A stretch of DNA of 6,147 nt, from NCBI GenBank assembly GCA_031383555.1, contig JANMZR010000440.1:1-6147 (forward strand), given 5' to 3'. Below are positions 1-6,147 of this stretch, piece after piece. Made by a program: the position numbers and the translations under genes. Each line of letters begins with the position of its first letter. The stretch's first letter is position 1. Source of the DNA: JANMZR01 sp031383555 (GTDB lineage Bacteria > Bacteroidota > Bacteroidia > Cytophagales > Spirosomataceae). The notes below the pieces were generated by a model, which was not told the origin of the DNA, did not search any database, and saw only the letters and a list, made by a program, of their open reading frames with translations.

Positions 1-1933
1 TGCGATCTAAATCAAAAAAAGCACCAATATGTGGGCCCGTCTCACCCTCTAAGATATCTTTTGTAATTCCTACGGTTTTTGAACCAGGCACAATATCTCG
101 CTCAACGGGCACATCTGTTTCAGTAATACCATGCTTTTCTAAAGTGAATGTTTGCAATTGATTTACTTTCTGAGCTATTGCTTCTATTTGTTGGTTAAAT
201 TGATCAATTTTTTCTTTTTTAAAATTACTTTTTTCAGGAATTAGTTTCAAATTTTCTGCTAATCGAACTCCATTTTGCAGGAAAGGCTTTGAAACGGCCT
301 CAACTCGCCGTATTTGACCTAACCAGTGCATTTCCTCACCTAAAAACAAGCAATAGTCGGTAAATTTATTTGTATCAAAGTCTATATTTGGGTCCCAAAC
401 TTTTAGGCATTGGGCTACTACATAATAAGCCTCCACATAATTATTTAATATTACAGGAGCTACCAAAATTCTTTGTTTTTTTAATAAGGCTATTATATCA
501 AAATCCGGCTCAAACAATTGATAAGCTGCCTCTTGGGTTAAAAATTCCAATTCAGCCTCAATTTCAGCGGTGAATATTTCTTTTGCAGAATAAAAAAACT
601 CAAACTTGAAAAAATCACGCAACTCCATTATTTCAGTCCAAAATTTCACCATTCGATCTTTGGATTTTATGGTTGAAATTTTCAAGAGTGCCAATTCAAT
701 AAATGCTCGATGATATAGATGCTGTACCGACATATTTGCATAATAAGTGGCCTGCAAATATTTCTCTCGATTTACTGTATATTTTGTGTGCAAACTTTCG
801 CCCTGCTTGTACAATATATTGGCTTTAGTAAGCAAATTTAAGGCATTGGTTACTGACTCGCCAATGGGCTTACCACGGTCAACCAAGGCGTCTAATTTAT
901 GGCTTTCAATCAACTGCATTAGGTCGGAAACATTAGATTCAACACCACGTTTCGTTAAAGCAAATTTACTCAAAATGGCCATGCAAACCATTGAAACAGT
1001 GGTTATTGGCGTGATTTCATTTATTTTATGAACCAAATCAAAAGCTAATTTTGAAATAGAACTTTCAGCTAAAATAGTTTCTGAGTTTTCAGTAGGAATT
1101 TCAAATTTTTGATCATTTTGCAATTCAACTGGCTGGCCTATTCGAAGTGATATTTTTCCCAAGCTATCTTTGCCCATTTTTCGCCAATAATTAATGAGCC
1201 ATTTAATATTTTCAGGATTTTTCTTTTTACCACGGCCTTCCTCGGTCATTTCATCCACATCAGGAATTAGGTCATAAACAATAGAAACGGGCACATACTT
1301 TGCCTTTAAGTTAGCATCGTTATTTGCCTCCATAATATACTTCAAAATACCCATTTGAGGCCAAACTAACTTGCCTGTGCGAGAGCGAGTTCCCTCAATT
1401 GCCCACATAAAGTGTGATTGCTTATTCAGTAAATAGGTAATGAAATGCCGTAATGATGCTTTGTAAACTGGGTTATCTTTAAAAGACCGACGGATAAAAA
1501 TCGTGCCATTTTTACGTGCCAGTTTGCCCACCAAAAACAAGTCAAGATTAATTCCCGCAAACAAAAAAGGTAAGGGAAGTCCATGCCTAACCAACACTAA
1601 AGAAAGTACTAGCAAGTCGATATACGACTTATGAGTAAGCACAAAAGCAATAGGATTTTTGCGCATTTCTTTTGCCAAAGCCTTCAATTCCAAAGGATTA
1701 ATATCAATCGCTTTGTCATAACCTTGTGAAATCATGTATTGAAAAGCCTCAATAAAAGCAATATTTGTAGTCTGGTCTTGTTCAGTAAATAACTCCTTAA
1801 GATATTGCTCTGCCTCTACGTTTATCTGCACTTGGCTAAGTGCTTTTTGAACGGATATTCTTGCTAATTTTTTTTGAAAGTCAGGGTCATGTAATATATT
1901 TTGAATTTCGGTGTTGGTTAATGATTTATCCAT
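1..1933 (-). CDS. PlsB/GNPAT-type glycerol-3-phosphate (or DHAP) acyltransferase, C-terminus cut by window edge
   Basis: An open frame of 644 codons runs without a stop from ATG 1933-1931 to the window edge. All four blocks of the glycerolipid acyltransferase family are visible: HKSYID (HX4D; catalytic His101 and Asp106), GTIFIRR (143-149), EGTRSRTGK (180-188) and YVPVSIVYD (213-221). In this family the enzyme moves an acyl chain to the sn-1 hydroxyl of glycerol-3-phosphate or dihydroxyacetone phosphate, the first step of phospholipid synthesis, at the cytoplasmic membrane. The catalytic domain sits near the N-terminus, followed by more than 400 residues of mostly charged, probably helical sequence. 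That layout suits the PlsB/GNPAT branch better than the short PlsC enzymes. The start is the first ATG after an in-frame stop at 1973-1975, with no Shine-Dalgarno sequence. The gene is divergent from the hydrolase at 2199. The acyl-acceptor cannot be decided from sequence alone. Confidence 0.93.
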   Translation of the reverse strand, partial: MDKSLTNTEIQNILHDPDFQKKLARISVQKALSQVQINVEAEQYLKELFTEQDQTTNIAFIEAFQYMISQGYDKAIDINPLELKALAKEMRKNPIAFVLTHKSYIDLLVLSLVLVRHGLPLPFLFAGINLDLFLVGKLARKNGTIFIRRSFKDNPVYKASLRHFITYLLNKQSHFMWAIEGTRSRTGKLVWPQMGILKYIMEANNDANLKAKYVPVSIVYDLIPDVDEMTEEGRGKKKNPENIKWLINYWRKMGKDSLGKISLRIGQPVELQNDQKFEIPTENSETILAESSISKLAFDLVHKINEITPITTVSMVCMAILSKFALTKRGVESNVSDLMQLIESHKLDALVDRGKPIGESVTNALNLLTKANILYKQGESLHTKYTVNREKYLQATYYANMSVQHLYHRAFIELALLKISTIKSKDRMVKFWTEIMELRDFFKFEFFYSAKEIFTAEIEAELEFLTQEAAYQLFEPDFDIIALLKKQRILVAPVILNNYVEAYYVVAQCLKVWDPNIDFDTNKFTDYCLFLGEEMHWLGQIRRVEAVSKPFLQNGVRLAENLKLIPEKSNFKKEKIDQFNQQIEAIAQKVNQLQTFTLEKHGITETDVPVERDIVPGSKTVGITKDILEGETGPHIGAFFDLDR

Positions 1934-2198
1934 ATAGTATTTAAAATAACAGCACTCCAATTTTAAAAACTCTTACACTTTTCTATTTTCCGAGAAAAAT
2001 GCCAAGTGCTTTTAAAAATTTAAAAAACATGCCTTAAAACTTAAATTTAACTAATTTGTTCGCTAAAAGCAAAAAAAGCTGATTCAATTCTATATTCAAA
2101 AATTTGGTGTAAAAATTTAATCATTTTATTATTTTTTTGTATTATTTTTACAAATAGATTATTGAGTTAATGCCTAATCAAAATATTTACTAAAAATA
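1934..2198. other. AT-rich divergent intergenic region
   Basis: This 265-bp spacer separates two divergent genes and so should contain promoters for both. It is extremely AT-rich with many A and T runs. I looked on both strands for the Bacteroidota -7 box TAnnTTTG and found no good match; TAATTTG near 2051 is one base short. No convincing hairpin or small gene is seen. Confidence 0.6.
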
Positions 2199-2966
2199 AT
2201 GCTTAACAATTTGAAGCGACCATCAATATTTTGGCTTTTAAGTGAACCCGGACGAGCCATATTTGAATTAGGTTTTACTGTGCCGTTTGCCAACCTAATA
2301 AGTAGGCAAAAGTCGGGCGATGGCCACCCGGTGATGGTTTTGCCAGGCTTTATGGCTTCTTCTCGCTCTACTAAAGTATTAAGAAATTTTATTGAGAATT
2401 TAGGCTATGAAGTTCATGATTGGGGCTTAGGGCGAAATGTTGGTAAAATAGATTTTATGACACTTTTGTTGGAACGAATTGATGAAATTTACCAAAAAAC
2501 TGGGCAACAAATTAGTCTAGTGGGTTGGAGTTTGGGAGGTATTTTCGCAAGACAAGTAGCCAAAGAAAGGCCAGATTTAGTAAGGCAAGTTATTACCCTG
2601 GGCACACCTTTTGGTGGCTTAGCCGAGCCCAATAATGCAGAGTGGATATACCAGTTGATTAATAATGGCAAAAAAGTAAAACATGTTAACAACTCGTTTC
2701 TAGAAGATTTGCCTAATCCAGCACCCGTGCCAACTACCTCAATCTATTCTAAAGAAGATGGAATAGTTTCTTGGAAGCATTGTATGGAAAAAGAGGAAGA
2801 CAGTATTCACCAAAATATTCAAATACGTGGCAGCCATATTGGAATGGGGGTAAATACTTCAGTGCTTTCAATTATTTCTGACAGGTTGAAATTAAAAAAA
2901 GACAATTGGCAAAAGTTTAACCCCAATAACTATTTGAACCGCAAAATTTTCTACCCTTCTTTGTGA
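2199..2966 (+). CDS. alpha/beta hydrolase, probable lipase or esterase
   Basis: This 255-residue protein has the alpha/beta hydrolase core. The strand plus oxyanion-hole segment VMVLPGF (46-51) is followed by the nucleophile elbow GWSLGG (109-114) with Ser111. The likely acid is Asp187 in SKEDGIV and the likely base is His213 in GSHIGMG, giving a complete Ser-Asp-His triad in the right order. The LPGF, GxSxG and LGTPFGG (134-140) pattern resembles lipase/esterase-like hydrolases of the PGAP1/triacylglycerol-lipase kind. There is no clear signal peptide, so it is probably cytoplasmic; a mildly hydrophobic N-terminal stretch (about 19-34) could touch the membrane. The start ATG has an A-rich leader and no Shine-Dalgarno sequence; the stop is TGA. 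It is divergent from the acyltransferase, which hints at lipid turnover, but the substrate is unknown. Confidence 0.92.
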   Translation: MLNNLKRPSIFWLLSEPGRAIFELGFTVPFANLISRQKSGDGHPVMVLPGFMASSRSTKVLRNFIENLGYEVHDWGLGRNVGKIDFMTLLLERIDEIYQKTGQQISLVGWSLGGIFARQVAKERPDLVRQVITLGTPFGGLAEPNNAEWIYQLINNGKKVKHVNNSFLEDLPNPAPVPTTSIYSKEDGIVSWKHCMEKEEDSIHQNIQIRGSHIGMGVNTSVLSIISDRLKLKKDNWQKFNPNNYLNRKIFYPSL

Positions 2967-2980
2967 TCTACAATTAAAAC

Positions 2981-3640
2981 TTACTTATCGGCCAGCATAA
3001 ACTCTCCTTTTATAAGCCAAGAAACACCAAAGGCCCACAATATTATGGCCTCCAAAACAAATATTGGCTTATAATTTTCTAGTGAAAGTCTAATTGAATC
3101 ATTTAAAAATATTAACAAAAGCAGCAATAAACATAGGATAATTACATAACCGCAAGTTCTATAAATTTTGTTTCTTTTTACTTTTTGAGGGGTCATAATT
3201 CCTACATGTTTTGTAAAAAGAAATATTGAAAAGTAGGCCAAAATTAAAAAAAACACTACCGCAGAGCCCGTATGAAGATGACGAAAATAATCGGGGAATG
3301 GGTAGGGTTCTAAACTGAAATTGCATGGAGGAACAGGGTCTTTCATGTTTGTAGGAAATATTGCTGCAGCCAGCCCAAAAATACATGCAAAATTGCCCGC
3401 CCAATTATCACGATTGTCATAACCTTTATAGCTAAATAGGAAAATAGAAATTGCACATAAAATACCAATAAATACATCTCCAATTGGTGTGTAATAATAT
3501 TGACTGATAGACATTTGAATGTAAGAACAGGCACCCAAAAGGTAATTTCCCAAAATGAGAATAACAGGAAGAGCAATACCAAGAATTCCAATTATTTTTC
3601 TGATTTGTAAGTAGCCAATTACTAGTTTTTCATTTTCCAT
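2981..3640 (-). CDS. six-helix integral membrane protein of unknown function
   Basis: The 219-residue product is strongly hydrophobic, with about six predicted membrane helices near residues 15-36, 54-71, 80-96, 124-142, 161-179 and 192-210. Between helices 1 and 2 lies the motif SISQYYYTPIGDVFIG (44-59), and after helix 2 the charged segment YKGYDNRDNWAGN (71-83). Before helix 4 is FRHLHTGSA (119-127), with His121 and His123 beside the membrane. These motifs feel conserved, in the style of DUF998-like small membrane proteins, but I cannot confirm a family. There is no enzyme signature. The start is ATG after an A-rich leader; the stop is TAA. The gene ends 14 bp from the convergent hydrolase with no visible terminator between them. 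It lies downstream of an inserted element and appears to be transcribed alone. Confidence 0.85.
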   Translation of the reverse strand: MENEKLVIGYLQIRKIIGILGIALPVILILGNYLLGACSYIQMSISQYYYTPIGDVFIGILCAISIFLFSYKGYDNRDNWAGNFACIFGLAAAIFPTNMKDPVPPCNFSLEPYPFPDYFRHLHTGSAVVFFLILAYFSIFLFTKHVGIMTPQKVKRNKIYRTCGYVIILCLLLLLLIFLNDSIRLSLENYKPIFVLEAIILWAFGVSWLIKGEFMLADK

Positions 3641-3799
3641 TTTTTACTTTAGTTTAGAGTTGGGTTAAAATTATAGAAAATATAGCGTCCAAGAAAGAGT
3701 ATAATTACCTTTTTTAACAAAAGGTATACTTTCCTTAAAAAATATAAACAAAGAGGTTTATAGAATTAGAGTTTTTTGACATAATTAATGTGTTTTTCT
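3641..3799. other. leader region of the membrane-protein gene
   Basis: This AT-rich stretch lies upstream of the membrane-protein start and, before the neighbouring element inserted, would have been the whole spacer to the barrel gene. It contains the dyad at 3693-3733. No small gene is supported here; an open frame on the minus strand that starts in the neighbouring element and runs to about 3735 has no protein-like character. Confidence 0.55.
3693..3733 (-). promoter_or_regulatory. dyad-symmetric hairpin upstream of the membrane-protein gene
   Basis: The core is a perfect 8-bp inverted repeat, TACCTTTT (3706-3713) and AAAAGGTA (3719-3726), around a 5-nt loop. It can be extended, with bulges, by GAAAG (3693-3697) pairing with CTTTC (3729-3733). 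It lies about 53-93 bases upstream of the start at 3640. On the minus strand one arm reads TACCTTTTG, close to the Bacteroidota -7 box TAnnTTTG, and a TTG lies 22 bases further upstream, slightly more than the usual spacing. It may be an operator overlapping a promoter or a leader hairpin. There is no T-run suited to a terminator on either side. Confidence 0.35.
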
Positions 3800-3828
3800 T
3801 AAAAATGGGCATTACAGGATTTAGAGTG
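3800..3828 (+). repeat. left boundary: target duplication plus terminal inverted repeat
   Basis: TAAAAATG (3800-3807) is followed directly by GGCATTA and then CAGGATTTAGAGTG (to 3828). The match to the other end continues weakly through the next AAA. The terminal GG is shared by both ends. Confidence 0.75.
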
Positions 3829-4006
3829 GAAACTAAACAAAATGACAACAAGAAACAAGTTCCTTCGCCAGCTTTGCGGCTCTGGATGACATCCACGGAA
3901 GCTGTCATGCTGACATGGCCACAATGGAATTGAAGCATCTTGTTTATTTTAAAACCATTTACTAATTGATTAAAAAATTCTTTTTCACTCTAAATCCTGA
4001 AATACC
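3808..4006. mobile_element. MITE-like non-autonomous element, 199 bp
   Basis: The two ends form an inverted repeat of about 21 bp with 19 matches. Fourteen of these are a perfect run: CAGGATTTAGAGTG at 3815-3828 against CACTCTAAATCCTG at 3986-3999. Exactly outside the repeats lies a perfect 8-bp direct repeat, TAAAAATG, at 3800-3807 and 4007-4014, which reads as a target-site duplication. The interior has no room for a transposase and holds an imperfect palindrome (3853-3945). Removing the element and one direct repeat restores a plausible ancestral locus in which the barrel gene ends in TAA. Several IS families make 8-bp duplications (for example IS6, IS66, ISL3), but the termini do not let me name the parent. 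The flanking repeat is A-rich, so chance contributes a little to its match. Confidence 0.75.
3853..3945. repeat. imperfect palindromic repeat inside the element
   Basis: Two arms (3853-3891 and 3903-3945) point away from a short spacer. Read from the centre outward, both arms begin TGTCATsCwGA and end GAAGsAwCTTGTTT, with 12 of 14 matches at the outer end, while the middles differ. A small perfect hairpin, TGTCA-TGC-TGACA, lies at 3903-3915. The segment is visibly richer in GC than the DNA around it. The TGTCATnCTGA...GAAGnATCT pattern resembles dispersed intergenic palindromes I recall from Bacteroidota genomes; that recollection has not been checked here. Such repeats can fold as single strands or RNA and could affect transcript ends. 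Confidence 0.65.
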
Positions 4007-4014
4007 TAAAAATG
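3986..4014 (-). repeat. right boundary: terminal inverted repeat plus target duplication
   Basis: Read on the minus strand inward from 4006, this end is GGTATTT followed by CAGGATTTAGAGTG. It differs from the left end at two of 21 positions. The second copy of TAAAAATG is at 4007-4014 and lies inside the last codons of the barrel gene. Confidence 0.75.
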
Positions 4015-4689
4015 AAAGCTTATTCCAGCATAAATTTGGGATGATTTTACACGGAAACGGTCATTTGGTGAACCTAAAGGTACAGTCTGAATTTTTGAAG
4101 AAGTGGTTAACTCATTGAATAAGAATTGATAAGACAAATTCAGTCCTATTTTTTCAGTAACTTTTACACGGCCATAAAAGTGTGAGTTGAGTGAACCACG
4201 GTCATTATCCCCCACCAACAAAATATTAGGTGAAGTTGGTGAAGCTTTTACTGATTTTACCTTAGCATTTGAGATGAAATTGGGTGAGCCTTCAGGCCCA
4301 AACGAAAAGCCGAGAGCATCAATATTAAAACCAACTTCAACATAATCTCCCAATTTATAACCCAAATCAATCAATAAATTCAAAGAAGAAATGGAAGGCT
4401 TTGGTGCAAATAATGAGTCAACGTTTGCAGGTTCTACAGATAATTTGGCAGGTGCAGTAGTTAAATAAATATCTTTTCCGAAATAAGAGGTGAATCTTAC
4501 CCCTGTTCCAACTATGAATTTTCCATTTTTACCAATAAACCAATCTTTTTGCGCTGAAATTACTGCTGCCTCAGACCCCTTACCAGCACCACCCCCAATT
4601 TGAATATATTTTGATCCAGATTGTGCAATCAATTGGTTAATTGAAATTATACAAAACAATATAGACAAGTATTTTTTTTTCGATTTCAT
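4006..4689 (-). CDS. secreted small outer-membrane beta-barrel protein, unknown function
   Basis: The 227-residue product starts with a typical Sec signal peptide: lysines at 3-6, a hydrophobic core at 7-20 and likely cleavage at LIA|Q (after residue 22). Cys13 lies inside the hydrophobic core and is not a lipobox. The mature part alternates amphipathic strands and turns, for example YIQIGGGAG (28-36), KFIVGTGVRFTSYFG (57-71), LNLLIDLGYKLG (103-114), YVEVGFNIDALGFSFG (116-131), HFYGRVKV (170-177) and IGLNLSYQFLF (181-191). It ends in IYAGISFHF, a C-terminal strand finishing in Phe like the signal recognised by the BAM complex. Eight to ten strands would fit. The start ATG follows an A-rich leader, 75 bp after the hexosaminidase stop, so the two could share a transcript. 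The stop TAG straddles the edge of the inserted element. I do not recognise a named family. Confidence 0.85.
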   Translation of the reverse strand: MKSKKKYLSILFCIISINQLIAQSGSKYIQIGGGAGKGSEAAVISAQKDWFIGKNGKFIVGTGVRFTSYFGKDIYLTTAPAKLSVEPANVDSLFAPKPSISSLNLLIDLGYKLGDYVEVGFNIDALGFSFGPEGSPNFISNAKVKSVKASPTSPNILLVGDNDRGSLNSHFYGRVKVTEKIGLNLSYQFLFNELTTSSKIQTVPLGSPNDRFRVKSSQIYAGISFHF

Positions 4690-4764
4690 ATGACTTTGAT
4701 TTTTACAAAAAAACGAATTCCAATTTGAATTAATTGTCGGATATATTGCAAAAAAGTTTAATTA

Positions 4765-6147
4765 TTATCTTGCTCTTTTCTTCAAATTATCAATAGAAAT
4801 TGTAATCAGTCTGCCTTTCTTCTCTTTTCCACGATAGGTAATTAATTTTAATTGGGAGGCACCTTTTGGCACTGAAATTGGGTTTTTATAAATAGGATAA
4901 AAAGCATCAGGTGGTGAATTATCCCAACTATAATGTATATTCAAATCTACTAATTCGGTAGTTAAATCGGTAATAGGCAATCCATTAGCATCTTTTGTAA
5001 CTTTTATAATTGGGTCATACATTGCAGTTGAGTAATTGATTTCACCCGCATCGAACCGCTTGAAATGCTCCTCCACCTTAGTTGTGAATCGACTCCAATT
5101 CTTATTTTCTTTAGGCGACCATACCACTTCTGCAGTGGCCAAACTTCGTGGCCAAGTCATATATTGGGCATAACGCATATTGTATATTTGCTCCGACCAT
5201 AAATTGGCCTGTACACCTTTTATCAAAATGGGATTAACACCCTGAGGAACAGGTTCATAGCTATAAGATTTGTTTAAACGGAGGGTTGAATACACTTTTG
5301 CCTCAGTGGCAGAGTCGCCCTGCATATAGTCGATATAACAATATTGAGAGGGTGTCATTACTACTTCATGGCCTTGGCGTGCTGCTTCAATTCCTCCTTT
5401 TTCACCCCTCCAGCTCATTACGGCTGCGCCATCGGCAAGTCCACCTTCCAATATTTCGTCCCAACCAATTGTTTTTTTACCTTTACTCGAAACTATATTT
5501 ACGACTTTTTTGGTGAAATATGATTGAACTTCATCCATATTTTTCAAGCCTTCTTTTTTCATTAACTCAGCAATTGCAGCATCTTTTTCCCAATAATTTT
5601 TAGGGCACTCATCGCCCCCAATATGTACATATTCGAAAGGGAAAAGCATAGCTAATTCAGTGAAAACTTGATCTAAAAATGTGTACACTTTAGGGTTGGC
5701 AGGGTTTAGAGTATTATCCAAATATCCTTTCACATGTGGACCCGACCAATCAAATAACTCTTCTCCAGAGCGCACCTGGTAATTTTCAACTCCTTTTGTA
5801 AATGAAAGCTCTGGATACGCAACCACAGTTGCCAAAGAGTGGCCAGGCACATCAATTTCGGGCACAATATTTACGTTGCGTTCTTTGGCATAAGCCACTA
5901 TTTCCTTGATATCGTCTTACGTATAAAAGCCACCATAAGTACGTGGCTCGTCAGCAGGTGGCGGTGCAAAAGTTCCAAAATACCCTACCCTTTCAGCATT
6001 ATAAGCACCTTTTTTTGTTAAATTCGGATAAGCTTTGATTTCAACTCGCCAGCCTTCATCGTCAGTTAAATGCCAATGTAGTAAGTTGTATTTATAGCTA
6101 GCCATATTGTCGATATAAGTTTTTACATCTGCTTTTGAGAAAAAATG
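4765..6147 (-). pseudogene. GH20 beta-N-acetylhexosaminidase, interrupted by an in-frame stop and cut at the window edge
   Basis: One reading frame from 6147 down to the TAA at 4767-4765 encodes most of a GH20 hexosaminidase, which removes terminal GlcNAc/GalNAc from chitin-type or glycan chains in the periplasm or outside. Numbering codons from 6147, the visible motifs are RHFF-like HFF (1-3), LLHWHLTDDEGWR (22-34), VPEIDVPGH (95-103), the catalytic pair in HIGGDE (Asp179-Glu180, bases 5613-5608), IGWDEIL, MSWRG and GVQANLWSE. After the barrel comes a C-terminal beta domain ending in LKKRAR. Codon 77 is TAA (5917-5919), in YGGFYT-stop-DDIKEIVAYAKERN, where the family usually has Gln (YTQ). 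The frame is unchanged across it and no other lesion is visible. Restarting at ATG 5898 would lose the first barrel strands. It may be a recent pseudogene, a sequencing error or, less likely, readthrough. The true start lies beyond the window. Confidence 0.9.

Noticed and set aside
370..1031. Two open frames on the plus strand (370-573 and 747-1031)
   Set aside because: They lie antisense to the acyltransferase, whose frame has all family motifs; their translations show no protein-like features.
2967..2980. A terminator between the convergent genes
   Set aside because: The 14-bp gap has no inverted repeat and no T-run of note.
3735..3938. A 67-codon minus-strand open frame starting within the inserted element
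   Set aside because: It starts inside the palindromic repeat, crosses the element boundary and ends in low-complexity AT-rich DNA; no motif or coding character.
3808..4006. The inverted repeats as an ordinary bidirectional transcription terminator
   Set aside because: The arms are separated by about 157 bases, the flanking genes point the same way, and the abutting 8-bp direct repeats fit insertion better.
4690..4764. A promoter for the barrel gene
   Set aside because: No TAnnTTTG box is found on the minus strand; the short AATT-rich symmetries are expected by chance in such AT-rich DNA.
5917..5919. Reassignment of TAA to Gln in this organism
   Set aside because: TAA is the apparent natural stop of the GH20 gene itself (4765-4767) and of the membrane-protein gene (2981-2983), so it is used as a normal stop.
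5898..5919. Two separate genes, or a frameshift, in the GH20 region
   Set aside because: The two parts are in the same frame and together cover one continuous GH20 domain; only the stop codon separates them.
5286..6021. Plus-strand open frames at 5286-5516 and 5839-6021
   Set aside because: Both are antisense shadows of the GH20 gene.

Overview
The window looks like AT-rich chromosomal DNA of a Bacteroidota bacterium, probably of the Cytophagia/Cytophagales kind. The reasons are A-rich leaders without Shine-Dalgarno sequences before all four visible start codons, a small outer-membrane barrel protein ending in Phe, and a GH20 hexosaminidase of the type common in that phylum. The assignment is inference; there is no rRNA or marker gene here.

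Layout. Positions 1-1933 (minus) hold most of a large acyltransferase of the glycerol-3-phosphate/DHAP acyltransferase type with all four family blocks; its C-terminus lies beyond the window. Across a 265-bp very AT-rich spacer, an intact alpha/beta hydrolase (2199-2966, plus) is transcribed divergently. It converges, with a 14-bp gap, on a six-helix membrane protein of unknown function (2981-3640, minus). Further right are a small secreted beta-barrel protein (4006-4689, minus) and a GH20 beta-N-acetylhexosaminidase (4765 to the window end, minus). The hexosaminidase is broken by one in-frame TAA at 5917-5919 and runs off the right edge at its 5' side.

The most interesting structure is between the membrane protein and the barrel protein. 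A 199-bp segment (3808-4006) has about 21-bp terminal inverted repeats and is flanked by a perfect 8-bp direct repeat, TAAAAATG. It is too short for a transposase and so looks like a MITE-like non-autonomous element. It carries a large internal palindrome of higher GC than its surroundings. The insertion point falls inside the stop codon of the barrel gene. Removing the element and one direct repeat restores a TAA stop, and with the element present the stop is TAG, so the protein is unchanged down to its terminal Phe.

The genes do not form one pathway. The acyltransferase and hydrolase may both act on lipids. The hexosaminidase and barrel protein are co-oriented envelope genes 75 bp apart. 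I see no defence system, CRISPR array, tRNA or rRNA.
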